Positions 40,666 through 49,898 of a stretch of 64,000 nt of DNA are shown in pieces; position 1 is the first letter of the stretch; every line of letters starts with the position of its first letter. The DNA is from Senimuribacter intestinalis (GTDB lineage: Bacteria > Bacillota > Clostridia > Peptostreptococcales > Anaerovoracaceae), in contig CALPCJ010000016.1 of NCBI GenBank assembly GCA_943192975.1, forward strand, positions 1 to 64,000, in the 5' to 3' direction. The position numbers were made by a program, and so were the translations under genes. The notes under the pieces were generated by a model that was not told the origin of the DNA, did not search any database, and worked only from the letters and a program-made list of their open reading frames with translations.

Positions 40666-41577
40666 ATGAAATTAACAATTTTAGACGCATATTCTATAAA
40701 TCCAGGAGATTTATCCTGGGCACCAATCGAAGCGCTGGGTACTTTTTGCACTTATGACAGAAGTTTTCCGGAAGAAATTGTAAATCGCATCAGCGACTGC
40801 GATGGTTTCTTCGTCAGCAAATGTCTCATTACCAGAGAAGTTATGGAAAGCTGTCCGAAGCTGCAATTTATCGGAGTCACCGCAACGGGTTACGACAATG
40901 TTGATATCAAAGCCGCAAAAGAACTTGGCATAGCTGTATGTCATGTACCTGCATATTCTACAGATGCCGTTGCACAGCATACCTTTGCGCTGATTTTGGA
41001 GCTGACCAACAGAGTCGGTAGCTACGACAGTTCCGTACAAGCCGGTCAGTGGTACAAAAGTCCCGATTTTACCTTTATCAAAGAACCGCTGACTCTTTTA
41101 GACGGCAAATCACTTGGTATCATCGGCTACGGAAATATCGGAAAGCGGGTTGCCCACATTGCGGAAGCTTTTGGCATGACTGTCAACGTCTACAGCCGTG
41201 ACAAGGAGGCTGCTCTTAAATCTGATTTTGTTACTTTACACTGTCCTTTGACCGCTGAAAATAAAGGATTTGTCAATAGTAAAATGATTGCCGAAATGAA
41301 AGATGGCGCAGTGCTGATTAACACCGCCCGCGGCGCACTAATCAACGAAGAAGATTTAGCGGCGGCACTTCGTTCTGGCAAACTGTCCGCGGCAGCCATA
41401 GACGTGATAGACGGCGAGCCGCCGAAAGAGCCGCACCCACTCATTGGGCTGCCTAACTGTATTCTAACCCCACACATCGCCTGGATGCCAAAGGAGACCA
41501 GACAGAAAGTCATCGACATCTGTGCTGCCAACTTGAAGAGTTACTTAGATGGCGGCAGACTGAACAGAATTGTATAA
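40666..41577 (+). CDS. D-2-hydroxyacid dehydrogenase (glycerate/hydroxypyruvate-type)
   Basis: 303 residues of the D-isomer-specific dehydrogenase family. NAD-binding GIIGYGNIGKRVAHIAEAFG, catalytic Arg in INTARGALINEE, Glu in DVIDGEPPKEPHPL, and His in ILTPHIAWMP. Closest in pattern to glycerate dehydrogenase/hydroxypyruvate reductase; the exact 2-oxo substrate is not decidable. Overlapping terminator at 41594. The neighbouring flavin enzyme also handles 2-hydroxy acids. Confidence 0.9.
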   Translation: MKLTILDAYSINPGDLSWAPIEALGTFCTYDRSFPEEIVNRISDCDGFFVSKCLITREVMESCPKLQFIGVTATGYDNVDIKAAKELGIAVCHVPAYSTDAVAQHTFALILELTNRVGSYDSSVQAGQWYKSPDFTFIKEPLTLLDGKSLGIIGYGNIGKRVAHIAEAFGMTVNVYSRDKEAALKSDFVTLHCPLTAENKGFVNSKMIAEMKDGAVLINTARGALINEEDLAAALRSGKLSAAAIDVIDGEPPKEPHPLIGLPNCILTPHIAWMPKETRQKVIDICAANLKSYLDGGRLNRIV

Positions 41578-41593
41578 TTATATCGAAAACTTT

Positions 41594-41630
41594 AAAAGCG
41601 CTGGTAGCTTTATAACGCCAGCGCTTTTTA
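41594..41630. terminator. Bidirectional terminator
   Basis: 11-bp perfect stem AAAAGCGCTGG (41594-41604) and CCAGCGCTTTT (41618-41628), with T tracts on both strands. It ends the converging dehydrogenase and alpha-hydroxy-acid oxidase genes. Confidence 0.85.
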
Positions 41631-41635
41631 CTATC

Positions 41636-42613
41636 TTATCTCCAAATCATATCCTTACAAATCTCATCCAAGGCATACGCCCCGCACATCGCCATGGTGT
41701 CGGCGAGTTCCGCCTGCACCTTTGCAACGTAGTCCTTTACGGCTTGTCCTTCTCCGCGGTAAACTGCATTGACAAAAGGTCTTGCCAAAAGCACTGCATC
41801 TGCGCCAAGAGCCAGCGCCTTAAACACATCTACACCGTCTCGGATTCCGCCATCTACCAGCACTTTCATAGTGCCGCCCACTTCATCAGCAATGGCTTCC
41901 AGCACTTCCGCCGTAGCCGGGCACTGATCCAGCACTCTGCCGCCGTGATTAGAAACGATGATAGCAGAAGCGCCTGCTTCCTTTGCCTTGCGTGCCGCTT
42001 TCGGCGTCATAATGCCCTTGACGATAAAAGGAATTCCTGCCTCTTCTATAATTTCTCTCATCTCTTCCACAGACTTGCTCCCTGCGGGAGGCTGGAAATT
42101 TTTTAGAAATGGAAGCCCTGCTGCGTCAATATCCATAGCCACCGCAAAGGCCCCAGATTCTTTCACCAACCCCATCTTTTCTGCAATCATGGCTTTGTTC
42201 CAAGGCTTTACTGTCGGCACACCCAGACCGCCTGCTTCTTTAATAGCAATGCTGGCAGCCTTCATCACCTCCGGGTCCATACCGTCTCCTGTAAAAGCAG
42301 CAATGCCGCTTTCCTTACAGGCAGGAACCAGAATGTTGTTATACTCCAAGTCGTTGTACTTGTCGCCGTAGTGCATATTTACTGCCCCGACAGGTCCTGC
42401 AAAAAATGGCGCAGCAAAAGTTTTTCCAAAGAGAGAAAAGGCTGTGCTGACTTCCCTTTTTTCAGTCAACGTATCCATGTTGATACGAATTTCCTTCCAC
42501 TTATCGTAATTTCTAATTGCCGTATCACCGATTCCCTTTGCTCCGGGACCAGGAATTTGGTTCTTACATGCCCTGCCGTTACACTGCGGGCACAGTTTAC
42601 AATGTCCTTCCAT
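41636..42613 (-). CDS. FMN-dependent alpha-hydroxy-acid oxidising protein
   Basis: 325 residues. An unusual N-terminal cysteine cluster (CKLCPQCNGRAC, residues 5-16) precedes an FMN TIM barrel: GVPTVKPWN, VAMDIDAAG, FIVKGIMTPKAA (FMN lysine), catalytic His-Arg in SNHGGRVLDQ, and FMN phosphate loop VDGGIRDGVD. The family covers lactate and glycolate oxidases/dehydrogenases; in an anaerobe a dehydrogenase role is likelier, and the N-terminal cysteines could hold an iron-sulphur cluster. Substrate unproven. Confidence 0.9.
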   Translation of the reverse strand: MEGHCKLCPQCNGRACKNQIPGPGAKGIGDTAIRNYDKWKEIRINMDTLTEKREVSTAFSLFGKTFAAPFFAGPVGAVNMHYGDKYNDLEYNNILVPACKESGIAAFTGDGMDPEVMKAASIAIKEAGGLGVPTVKPWNKAMIAEKMGLVKESGAFAVAMDIDAAGLPFLKNFQPPAGSKSVEEMREIIEEAGIPFIVKGIMTPKAARKAKEAGASAIIVSNHGGRVLDQCPATAEVLEAIADEVGGTMKVLVDGGIRDGVDVFKALALGADAVLLARPFVNAVYRGEGQAVKDYVAKVQAELADTMAMCGAYALDEICKDMIWR

Positions 42614-42632
42614 AAGTGTGTTCTCCTTTCCA

Positions 42633-42671
42633 CAATTTATATCTACAATTTACATCTGTAATTTATATCAG
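42633..42671. repeat. Three tandem 13-bp repeats
   Basis: CAATTTATATCTA (42633-42645), CAATTTACATCTG (42646-42658) and TAATTTATATCAG (42659-42671). The third copy forms the 3' end of the exchanger gene, including its stop. Confidence 0.6.
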
Positions 42672-43628
42672 CAAGAATCCCAGATAGCTTGCTACCATGC
42701 CCAGGGCACAAACAGTCTGGATTGTAGCTTTTTTAAAGCGCAGCATCACCCAGAATAGGATTGTTGCTGTGCCTCCAAAAATCAGCAGGTTTTCAATCTG
42801 GTGATCAAAAGTTGCGTAAACGCCGCTGCCCATGGACAGCACATCTGCCACAACTAAAATGATGAAGTTGAAGAGATTGCTGCCAATGATATTTCCTACA
42901 GCGATATTAAAGTTCTTCATCTTAAACAGGGCAATGGTGGAAGTCACTTCCGGTAACGATGTGGCTACACCGAGGAAAATCGCCCCCGCAAGACCCTGCC
43001 CCAAATTCAATTTGACGGAAATTTCATCAGTCAAATAGGTCAGAATAATACTAAAAGCAATGATTCCCACTGCCGCGAAGAAGAACCTCACACCGATTTG
43101 TTTTACCGAAAGCGAAGTGCTAGACTCCGAATGATAATCCAGTACAGCCTCATCAGAGGTTACATCGTCAGCCACCGCAAGGTACTTGGCTCCCAGTCCG
43201 TAAATCAGTGCAATCAAAACCGACGTGATGGACAGATGGAGAATTCTGAACTGTAAAATCCCGGCAAAATTGAGGGTAATCAGAATATAAATCACAAGCA
43301 CGACCACCGTCACATGGCGATAACTCTTTGACACCTTTCCTTTCGCAAAGTTCTTTGAAAACAGCAGGATAAAAAATGCCAGAGCACCCAGATTAAAAAG
43401 GTCGCTTCCCAAAATATTACCCATGCAAAGTCCGGGTCTTTCCAGCAGAACTGTCGCTGAAATACTGGTGAAAAGTTCCGGCAACGATGTCACCGCCGAA
43501 AGCATAATCCCACCCAAAAATGCGCCGGAAAGCTTCGTATTCTTATCCAAAAGGTCGATGTAATCCGATGCTTTAATTGATAAAACAACAACGATAACTG
43601 CTGCTGCAAGATACTCTAAATAAATCAA
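42663..43628 (-). CDS. Sodium/calcium exchanger family membrane protein
   Basis: 321 residues with about ten membrane segments and the two alpha-repeats typical of CaCA exchangers: GGIMLSAVTSLPELFTSISA with MGNILGSDLFNLG, and LGVATSLPEVTSTIALF with VGNIIGSNLFNFI. It probably exchanges Ca2+ or another cation for Na+ or H+. The frame opens at a TTG at 43643, but the TTG at 43628 has GAGGAG seven bases upstream, so I chose that. Preceded by a DUF4190 gene. Confidence 0.9.
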   Translation of the reverse strand: MIYLEYLAAAVIVVVLSIKASDYIDLLDKNTKLSGAFLGGIMLSAVTSLPELFTSISATVLLERPGLCMGNILGSDLFNLGALAFFILLFSKNFAKGKVSKSYRHVTVVVLVIYILITLNFAGILQFRILHLSITSVLIALIYGLGAKYLAVADDVTSDEAVLDYHSESSTSLSVKQIGVRFFFAAVGIIAFSIILTYLTDEISVKLNLGQGLAGAIFLGVATSLPEVTSTIALFKMKNFNIAVGNIIGSNLFNFIILVVADVLSMGSGVYATFDHQIENLLIFGGTATILFWVMLRFKKATIQTVCALGMVASYLGFLLI

Positions 43629-43713
43629 TCTTGTTCTCCTCAAATTTTATAAATATAATGTTACTAATTTACGATCTAAAATTCCTTTTAGACCAAGCAG
43701 ATGGAAATTTACT

Positions 43714-44094
43714 TTAAAAGTAATTCAACAAATCCACCGCATAAAACGTAATAAAGAATATGGTGGCGATAATCCGCAAAACCGATAAAATCGTGCCTAG
43801 GATTGACAGTACCAACCCTGCCGTTGCCATACCCTGACGCTCCGCATCACTTCTTCCCTTGATGCCAAAAACAATACCGATTATACCAAGAACGACCGCA
43901 ATCACCGCAGCAAATAATGCCATTACCATGGAAAGAATTCCCATAACAAGCGCCGCTGTCGCATCAGTGTGTGTCGCCTTTCGCTCTACTTCCGCATATT
44001 TTTCATAGTTAAAATCGACGATAGTTGCTCCGCCGCTTTTTTCCTCTTTCACTTGCGTTTCTTCACATTTATTTTCTTCTCTAAAATTATCCAT
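43714..44094 (-). CDS. DUF4190 domain membrane protein
   Basis: 126 residues: a charged N-terminal 35 residues, then two hydrophobic segments (LVMGILSMVMALFAAVIAVVLGIIGIVFG and TAGLVLSILGTILSVLRIIATIFF) around the basic turn KGRSDAERQGM, the DUF4190 layout. Function unknown, often linked with membrane or secretion genes. Its start is nine bases after the acyltransferase stop, at the end of the gpr-to-acyltransferase operon. Confidence 0.8.
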   Translation of the reverse strand: MDNFREENKCEETQVKEEKSGGATIVDFNYEKYAEVERKATHTDATAALVMGILSMVMALFAAVIAVVLGIIGIVFGIKGRSDAERQGMATAGLVLSILGTILSVLRIIATIFFITFYAVDLLNYF

Positions 44095-44103
44095 ATTCTA
44101 CTC

Positions 44104-45216
44104 CTACTTTTTCTGTTTTTCAATCCACTCTGCCGTACTGATACCCCAGGATTTTAGTCCCTTTTCCAGGAACGCAAACGGCGGCAGAATAATGTGGTTT
44201 ATGATCCACATAAAGATAGCGTAAGTCGTATCAACAACGCAGTCATAGCCCTTTGATACCGGTTTTGAAGCAAAGACTACCACGCACAAAGAGGCAAAGC
44301 CGAATACCATCACATAATACAAAAGGCTGCTTGCTTCCGGCATTGGAAAAATCCCTAAACTGATGCCGCCATGCTTCTTCATCCACTGGCGCACTACCAA
44401 ATGCAAAATATATACTGGCATAGTATTTCTGCCCACATAAGCAAGATATGTATCCTTACTCGGCAGAATGTTGAACATCAGAATAATCCAAAGTGCGCCG
44501 ATGATAAAGAGCACTGCTCTCATCAGAATATCCAGCCACCAGCATACGCCTGTAAAGGAGCCCGGGTCTTTCATCAGATACCAGCCTACCGGTACCTGCG
44601 GCATGCCGAATGCAAGAAGACACGATACGCCGATTAAAAATACGCCAAGCACTGCACACTGCCATTTTTTCAGACACTTAATCTTTGCGATGTGCTCCGG
44701 TGTGCAGTAATATCCTAAGAAAAAGAACGGGAAGTAGGATACAATTCTGCCGAGGGACAGATAATCTGTCAGAAACGGCAGACAGCCTGCTATGAGATAC
44801 AGCACAAAGGTCATGGCAAAGAAATACGGAATTTTAATGTAGTTTTTCTGAAATACTTTGTACAGAAACAACGTCACCATAAACCACATGGCAAAAGGCG
44901 CTCTGTCGAAATAAAGATTTGCATTGCCCCAAAACAAAAGCCGCACGCCGTAGAAAAAGAAAATACTCAAAATGTACGGCCACAGAAACACTTTAAAGGC
45001 GGTTTCTCTACTACGGTCTGGCTTCTTTGAAAAATAGCCTGACAGAAACATAAAAGCCTGCATGACAAATACATTAATAGTTATGTATACAATTCCGCTT
45101 AAGGAGCCTTGACTAAAATGTCCCGCCATTCTGGTAAAATGTGAAATCGGAATAGACCACATACACAGACCGCGGAGCGCATCAAAGACATAATCTCTCT
45201 GTTTTACTTCTCCCAT
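44104..45216 (-). CDS. Acyltransferase 3 family membrane protein
   Basis: 370 residues with ten or so membrane segments. The N terminus has the OafA/YrhL-type pattern RDYVFDALRGLCMWSIPISHFTR with the conserved His, and later LSGYFSKKPDRSRE and VGRNTMPVYILHLVV. Such proteins O-acylate surface polysaccharides, teichoic acids or peptidoglycan. It lies 32 bases after glpK. Confidence 0.87.
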   Translation of the reverse strand: MGEVKQRDYVFDALRGLCMWSIPISHFTRMAGHFSQGSLSGIVYITINVFVMQAFMFLSGYFSKKPDRSRETAFKVFLWPYILSIFFFYGVRLLFWGNANLYFDRAPFAMWFMVTLFLYKVFQKNYIKIPYFFAMTFVLYLIAGCLPFLTDYLSLGRIVSYFPFFFLGYYCTPEHIAKIKCLKKWQCAVLGVFLIGVSCLLAFGMPQVPVGWYLMKDPGSFTGVCWWLDILMRAVLFIIGALWIILMFNILPSKDTYLAYVGRNTMPVYILHLVVRQWMKKHGGISLGIFPMPEASSLLYYVMVFGFASLCVVVFASKPVSKGYDCVVDTTYAIFMWIINHIILPPFAFLEKGLKSWGISTAEWIEKQKK

Positions 45217-45248
45217 TGGTAAATTTCTCCTTCATTTGTTATTTCAAT

Positions 45249-46739
45249 CTATTTAGCCCAGTTCTGACTGCGTTTGACCGCCTCGTGCCAGCCCTGCAGT
45301 AATTCTTTTTGTTTCTTCTCCTCCATAGAAGGTACAAATTTCCTGTCGCTCTGCCAGTTTTCCAAAACATCCTGCGTACTTTTCCAGTATCCCACTGCAA
45401 GACCCGCAAGATACGCCGCTCCCAGAGAGGTCGTCTCAATGCACTTAGGTCTTATCACCTGCTTTCTCAGCATATCTGCCTGAAACTGCATGAGGAAATT
45501 GTTGGCAGAGGCGCCTCCGTCCACGCGAAGTTCCCGCATCTCATGACCCATGTCCTGTTCCATAGCAAAGAGCAGATCATAACACTGATATGCCAAAGAT
45601 TCCAGCGTGGCACGCACCAAATGATGCTTATTTGCTCCTCTAGTAAGTCCAAAAATTGAACCTCTTGCGTAAGGATCCCAGTAAGGGGCACCCAGCCCTA
45701 CAAAGGCAGGTACGACAAATACGCCTGCTGCGTCTTTTACAGACAGCGCCATTTTTTCTGACTCACTGGACTTTTCCAAAATTTCCAGTTCATCTCTAAG
45801 CCACTGAATAGCCGCACCACAGACAAATACCGACCCTTCCAGCGCATAAGTGACCTTTCCATCCAGTCCCCAAGCGATTGTCGTAAGCATCCCACTTTTA
45901 GAAAAGATTGGTTTCTGCCCGGTATTCATCAAAAGAAAACATCCGGTTCCATAGGTACTCTTGGCTTCGCCCTCTTCAAAACAGGTCTGCCCAAACAGCG
46001 CCGCTTGCTGGTCTCCTGCGGCTCCGGCAATTTTTACAGGGCCACCAAAGATGGTGTCCAGCGTCTGTCCGTAAACTTGACTTGAAGGTCTTGGTTCCGG
46101 CAGCATCTGCTTAGGAATATTCAAGATTTCCAGGATTTCCTCATCCCACTTCAGCGTATGGATATTGAACATCATAGTTCTGGCTGCATTGGAGTAATCC
46201 GTGATATGTACTGCGCCGCCAGTCATCTTCCAGATAAGCCAGGTTTCAATGGTCCCAAAGAGCAGATTCCCCTCTTCCGCCTTTTGTCTTGCGCCTGCCA
46301 CATTTTCCAAAATCCATTTCAGTTTGGTACCGCTAAAATAGGCATCGATTAAGAGCCCTGTCTTTTCCTTGAATTTATCGGAAAGCCCGCTTTCTATCAG
46401 GGTATCGCAGTACTGGGCAGTTCGCCTACACTGCCACACAATGGCATTATATACAGGCTGACCGGTATGCTTGTCCCAAACCACAGTAGTCTCTCTCTGG
46501 TTGGTAATACCGATGGCTTCAATATTCTCATAAGTGAGCCCCGCTTTCAGCATCGCTTCATGCGCAACCGTCATCTGGCTGGACCAAATTTCTTCAGCAT
46601 CGTGCTCTACCCATCCCTCTTTCGGATAAATCTGACGAAACTCTTTCTGTGCAGCGCTGATCTGGTTTCCTTTCTTATCATAAATAATGCACCGGGAGCT
46701 GGTTGTCCCCTGATCCATTGCTAATATGTATTTTTCCAT
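45249..46739 (-). CDS. glpK: Glycerol kinase
   Basis: 496 residues, full length. FGGY kinase signatures: ILAMDQGTTSSRCIIYD phosphate loop, IGITNQRETTVVWDKHTG, GLGAPYWDPYARGSIFG, and DGGASANNFLMQFQAD. It phosphorylates glycerol for lipid and energy metabolism. No glpF or glpD is adjacent; the gene follows hemW by 23 bases within a sporulation/translation operon, an unusual setting. Confidence 0.98.
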   Translation of the reverse strand: MEKYILAMDQGTTSSRCIIYDKKGNQISAAQKEFRQIYPKEGWVEHDAEEIWSSQMTVAHEAMLKAGLTYENIEAIGITNQRETTVVWDKHTGQPVYNAIVWQCRRTAQYCDTLIESGLSDKFKEKTGLLIDAYFSGTKLKWILENVAGARQKAEEGNLLFGTIETWLIWKMTGGAVHITDYSNAARTMMFNIHTLKWDEEILEILNIPKQMLPEPRPSSQVYGQTLDTIFGGPVKIAGAAGDQQAALFGQTCFEEGEAKSTYGTGCFLLMNTGQKPIFSKSGMLTTIAWGLDGKVTYALEGSVFVCGAAIQWLRDELEILEKSSESEKMALSVKDAAGVFVVPAFVGLGAPYWDPYARGSIFGLTRGANKHHLVRATLESLAYQCYDLLFAMEQDMGHEMRELRVDGGASANNFLMQFQADMLRKQVIRPKCIETTSLGAAYLAGLAVGYWKSTQDVLENWQSDRKFVPSMEEKKQKELLQGWHEAVKRSQNWAK

Positions 46740-46762
46740 CTCATTCTCCTAATAATCTCTGG

Positions 46763-47887
46763 CTATACAAATACTGCCATAATCTGATTGGATATATCAA
46801 TGCCTGCTTCAGAAAGCCTGAGCCTTCCATGGTCTTCTAAAAGGCTGCCGCTTTCCAAAAATGCTGTAAGTTCTTTTCTTCTATCAGCATATACTTCCCA
46901 AAACGCTACAGCGAATCGTCTTTCAAATTCCGTAAGATCAATACCGCAGGTTTTGCGAAGACCTGTAAAGACAAACTCGCACATATCGTCTTCTCTTGTG
47001 TTCTTGTGAAATTCCGGAAAAGGTGCTTCAGTAAAGCGAACCCCCTCTACATATGAACTGGCGCCGCTGCCTATCCCCAGATAATCTGCAAGCGACCAGT
47101 ATTTCAAATTATGCCTGCACTGTTTCCCCGCCTTTGCCGTATTAGAAATCTCGTAATGATCATAACCAGCTTCTTTGAGCACCTCTATAGCGCGATGATA
47201 CATGCGCCGATCCTCTTCATCGGAAATCTCTTTAATCTCTCCTCGCTGAAACATTTCATAATAGGGCGTGTCCTCTTCAATCTGCAGACTGTAAAAAGAA
47301 ATATGCGCAGGCTGCAGATCGACTGCCTGCTTAAGTGTCTTCTCCCAAATCTCCATAGTATGCCCCGGCACTGCAAACATCAGATCCAGATTGATATTAT
47401 CAAAGCCACACTGCCTTGCCATCTGAAAACTTAAGACCGCATCACTGCTGTCGTGAGCCCTGCCTAGACTCTTTAAAATTCCATCATCAAAGGACTGAAT
47501 GCCTATAGAAAGCCGATTGATGCCAAAAGATCTGTAAGCCAGCAGTTTTTCTTTAGTTAAAGTCTTCGGATTTGACTCTATGGTAATTTCCACCTCTTTA
47601 TCAAGGAAAAAACACTGGCGCAGCTGATCCATAACTTTTCCGATTAGAGAAGCCGGCAGAATCGAAGGCGTGCCTCCACCGAAAAAAACCGTATCCACAA
47701 GATACTTCTGTCCGTAAACCTCCCCATAGGCCTTGATGTCTTCGAGAAGTTCTTCTATATATGCCTCCTGTTGAGCGAGACTGCTGCCGCCGCTGGAATA
47801 AAATCCGCAGTACAGGCACTTTTGCAGGCAAAAGGGAATGTGAATGTAGATTCCCAGTTTCTGTCTTTCTTTATTTGTTGTCGTCAT
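46763..47887 (-). CDS. hemW: Radical SAM protein HemW (heme chaperone)
   Basis: 374 residues. The radical SAM cluster motif is CLQKCLYCGF (CxxxCxxC) near residue 19, followed by the extra HemW cysteine, FFGGGTPS and the C-terminal SYVEGVRF region. The family, once annotated as oxygen-independent coproporphyrinogen oxidase (HemN-like), delivers heme to targets. It overlaps lepA by 17 bases, the classic lepA-hemW arrangement of Firmicutes. Confidence 0.95.
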   Translation of the reverse strand: MTTTNKERQKLGIYIHIPFCLQKCLYCGFYSSGGSSLAQQEAYIEELLEDIKAYGEVYGQKYLVDTVFFGGGTPSILPASLIGKVMDQLRQCFFLDKEVEITIESNPKTLTKEKLLAYRSFGINRLSIGIQSFDDGILKSLGRAHDSSDAVLSFQMARQCGFDNINLDLMFAVPGHTMEIWEKTLKQAVDLQPAHISFYSLQIEEDTPYYEMFQRGEIKEISDEEDRRMYHRAIEVLKEAGYDHYEISNTAKAGKQCRHNLKYWSLADYLGIGSGASSYVEGVRFTEAPFPEFHKNTREDDMCEFVFTGLRKTCGIDLTEFERRFAVAFWEVYADRRKELTAFLESGSLLEDHGRLRLSEAGIDISNQIMAVFV

Positions 47888-49679
47888 ATTTCAGCACCGC
47901 TGTGAAAGCCTCCTGTGGCACTTCCACCTTTCCGAACTGACGCATTCTTTTCTTTCCCTCTTTCTGCTTCTCAAGGAGCTTCTTTTTCCGGGAAATGTCG
48001 CCGCCGTAGCACTTGGCGATAACGTCTTTTCTATATGCCTTGACCGTCTCACGAGCGATAACCTTCTGCCCAACCGCCGCCTGAATCGGCACCTCGAACT
48101 GGTGCATAGGGATAATCTCCTTCAGCTTCTCACAGACAAAGCGTCCCCTGTTGTACGCCTTTGACTCGTGAACAATCATGGAGAATGCGTCCACCAAATC
48201 TTTGTTGAGCAGCACGTCCAACTTGACAAGCTGAGATTTCTCGTAGCGGATAAACTCGTAGTCTAAAGAGCCGTAGCCGCGAGTCTTCGATTTCAGCGCG
48301 TCAAAGAAATCATAAATAACCTCGTTGAGGGGAAGCTCATAGTGGAGCTGTACTCTGTTTTCGGTGATGTATTCCATGTGAAGCATTTTGCCGCGTCGAT
48401 CCTGACAAAGCTCCATGATAGAGCCTACGTATTCTTTTGGAATCATGATGTCCGCTTTTACAATTGGCTCTTCGATATGGCTGATTTCTGTCTGATCCGG
48501 CAGGTTGGTCGGATTCTGAATCATCTCCACACTGCCATCCTGCAGCACAACCCGATATACTACACTCGGCGATGTGGTGATAACCGCCAGTCCAAACTCC
48601 CGCTCCAGACGCTCCACGATAATTTCCATGTGTAAAAGTCCCAGAAATCCACAGCGGAATCCAAATCCCAGCGCTGTAGAAGTTTCCGGTTCAAAGAGAA
48701 ATGCCGCATCGTTGACCTGCAGCTTCTCAAGTGCATCTTTGACACCCTCGTACTTTTCACCCTCTGCAGGGTAAATGCCGCAGTAAACCATAGACTGCAC
48801 TTTCTTGTAGCCCGGCAGGGGTTCTTCTGTCGGTTCCTTATCCAGCGTGATTGTGTCGCCTACTCTTGCATCACGAACCTGCTTAATGCTGGCACAGATG
48901 TAGCCAACCTCTCCTGCCCGCAGAGATTTAGTCGGCACATGACCCGGCGCCATAACGCCTACCTCGGTGACCTCATACTTCTTATTTGTATTCATCAGAC
49001 GAATGGTATCACCCACTTTAACAGCACCGTCAAAGATACGGGTGTAAATCACTACGCCTTTGTAATTATCGTAAACAGAGTCGAAAATCAGCGCTTTCAG
49101 TTTGCCGTTCACATCGCCTGTCGGCGCAGGCACAGTCTGTACTACCGCCTCCAGAAGGTCTGTAATACCGACGCCTTCCTTTGCAGATACAAGCGGCGCC
49201 TCTGATGCATCAATACCGATCATCTCTTCGATTTCTTCCTTGGTCTCCTCTGGTCGGGAACTTGCCAGGTCGATCTTGTTCAGGCAAGGCAGAATCTCAA
49301 GATCCTCTTCCAATGCCAGATACACATTCGCCATCGTCTGCGCTTCTACTCCCTGGGTGGAGTCAACGACAAGAACCGCACCTTCGCAGGCTGCCAAACT
49401 TCGGGATACCTCATATGTAAAGTCCACATGACCCGGCGTATCGATGAGATTGAAAATATACTCATTGCCGTCCTTGGCCTTGTACACAAGACGAGTGGTC
49501 TGAAGCTTGATGGTAATGCCGCGCTCCCGCTCCAAATCCATGTTGTCCAAAAACTGTTCTTTCATATCTCGATGGGCAACCAGCCCGGTATTCTCAATAA
49601 TTCTATCGGCAAGGGTCGATTTGCCGTGGTCAATATGAGCGATAATACTAAAATTCCTGATAAATTTCTGATAATCCAT
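47871..49679 (-). CDS. lepA: Elongation factor 4 (LepA)
   Basis: 602 residues, full length. GTPase motifs: AHIDHGKSTLADRI, the G3 DTPGHVDFTYEV, and NKIDLASS; C-terminal EF4-specific domain with the KQKEGKKRMRQFG tail. It back-translocates ribosomes and helps in 30S assembly. It lies between a small membrane protein and hemW. Confidence 0.98.
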   Translation of the reverse strand: MDYQKFIRNFSIIAHIDHGKSTLADRIIENTGLVAHRDMKEQFLDNMDLERERGITIKLQTTRLVYKAKDGNEYIFNLIDTPGHVDFTYEVSRSLAACEGAVLVVDSTQGVEAQTMANVYLALEEDLEILPCLNKIDLASSRPEETKEEIEEMIGIDASEAPLVSAKEGVGITDLLEAVVQTVPAPTGDVNGKLKALIFDSVYDNYKGVVIYTRIFDGAVKVGDTIRLMNTNKKYEVTEVGVMAPGHVPTKSLRAGEVGYICASIKQVRDARVGDTITLDKEPTEEPLPGYKKVQSMVYCGIYPAEGEKYEGVKDALEKLQVNDAAFLFEPETSTALGFGFRCGFLGLLHMEIIVERLEREFGLAVITTSPSVVYRVVLQDGSVEMIQNPTNLPDQTEISHIEEPIVKADIMIPKEYVGSIMELCQDRRGKMLHMEYITENRVQLHYELPLNEVIYDFFDALKSKTRGYGSLDYEFIRYEKSQLVKLDVLLNKDLVDAFSMIVHESKAYNRGRFVCEKLKEIIPMHQFEVPIQAAVGQKVIARETVKAYRKDVIAKCYGGDISRKKKLLEKQKEGKKRMRQFGKVEVPQEAFTAVLKYDDNK

Positions 49680-49733
49680 AAATTTCCTCGCTTTGCACGT
49701 ACTTCTTCAAGATATATTTTATAGCAAGATAGC

Positions 49734-49898
49734 TTATTTTTCAATGTAATTTTCTAGTTTTTCTGTAAGACTTTCTGCAAAAGAATCAGTATTTCTTTCC
49801 ATCATGGCACACTGCCTGTCCACATGAACTACTGCCATGGTGCCTACCATAAACAGCATGAACAAAATCACTGCATTTCTAAAAGTTTTCAAAATCAT
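49734..49898 (-). CDS. Small single-pass membrane protein between spoIIP and lepA
   Basis: 54 residues with one transmembrane segment (AVILFMLFMVGTMAVVHV, about 9-26) and a charged tail likely outside the membrane (MMERNTDSFAESLTEKLENYIEK). Its ATG overlaps the spoIIP stop as ATGA, so translation is coupled; no proper ribosome site spacing exists. The position suggests a sporulation-related accessory protein, by inference. No family recognised; easily missed by automatic annotation. Confidence 0.55.
   Translation of the reverse strand: MILKTFRNAVILFMLFMVGTMAVVHVDRQCAMMERNTDSFAESLTEKLENYIEK

Noticed and set aside
43670..43695. Hairpin TCTAAAA/TTTTAGA after DUF4190
   Set aside because: Short A/T-rich stem with no T tract; too weak to call a terminator.
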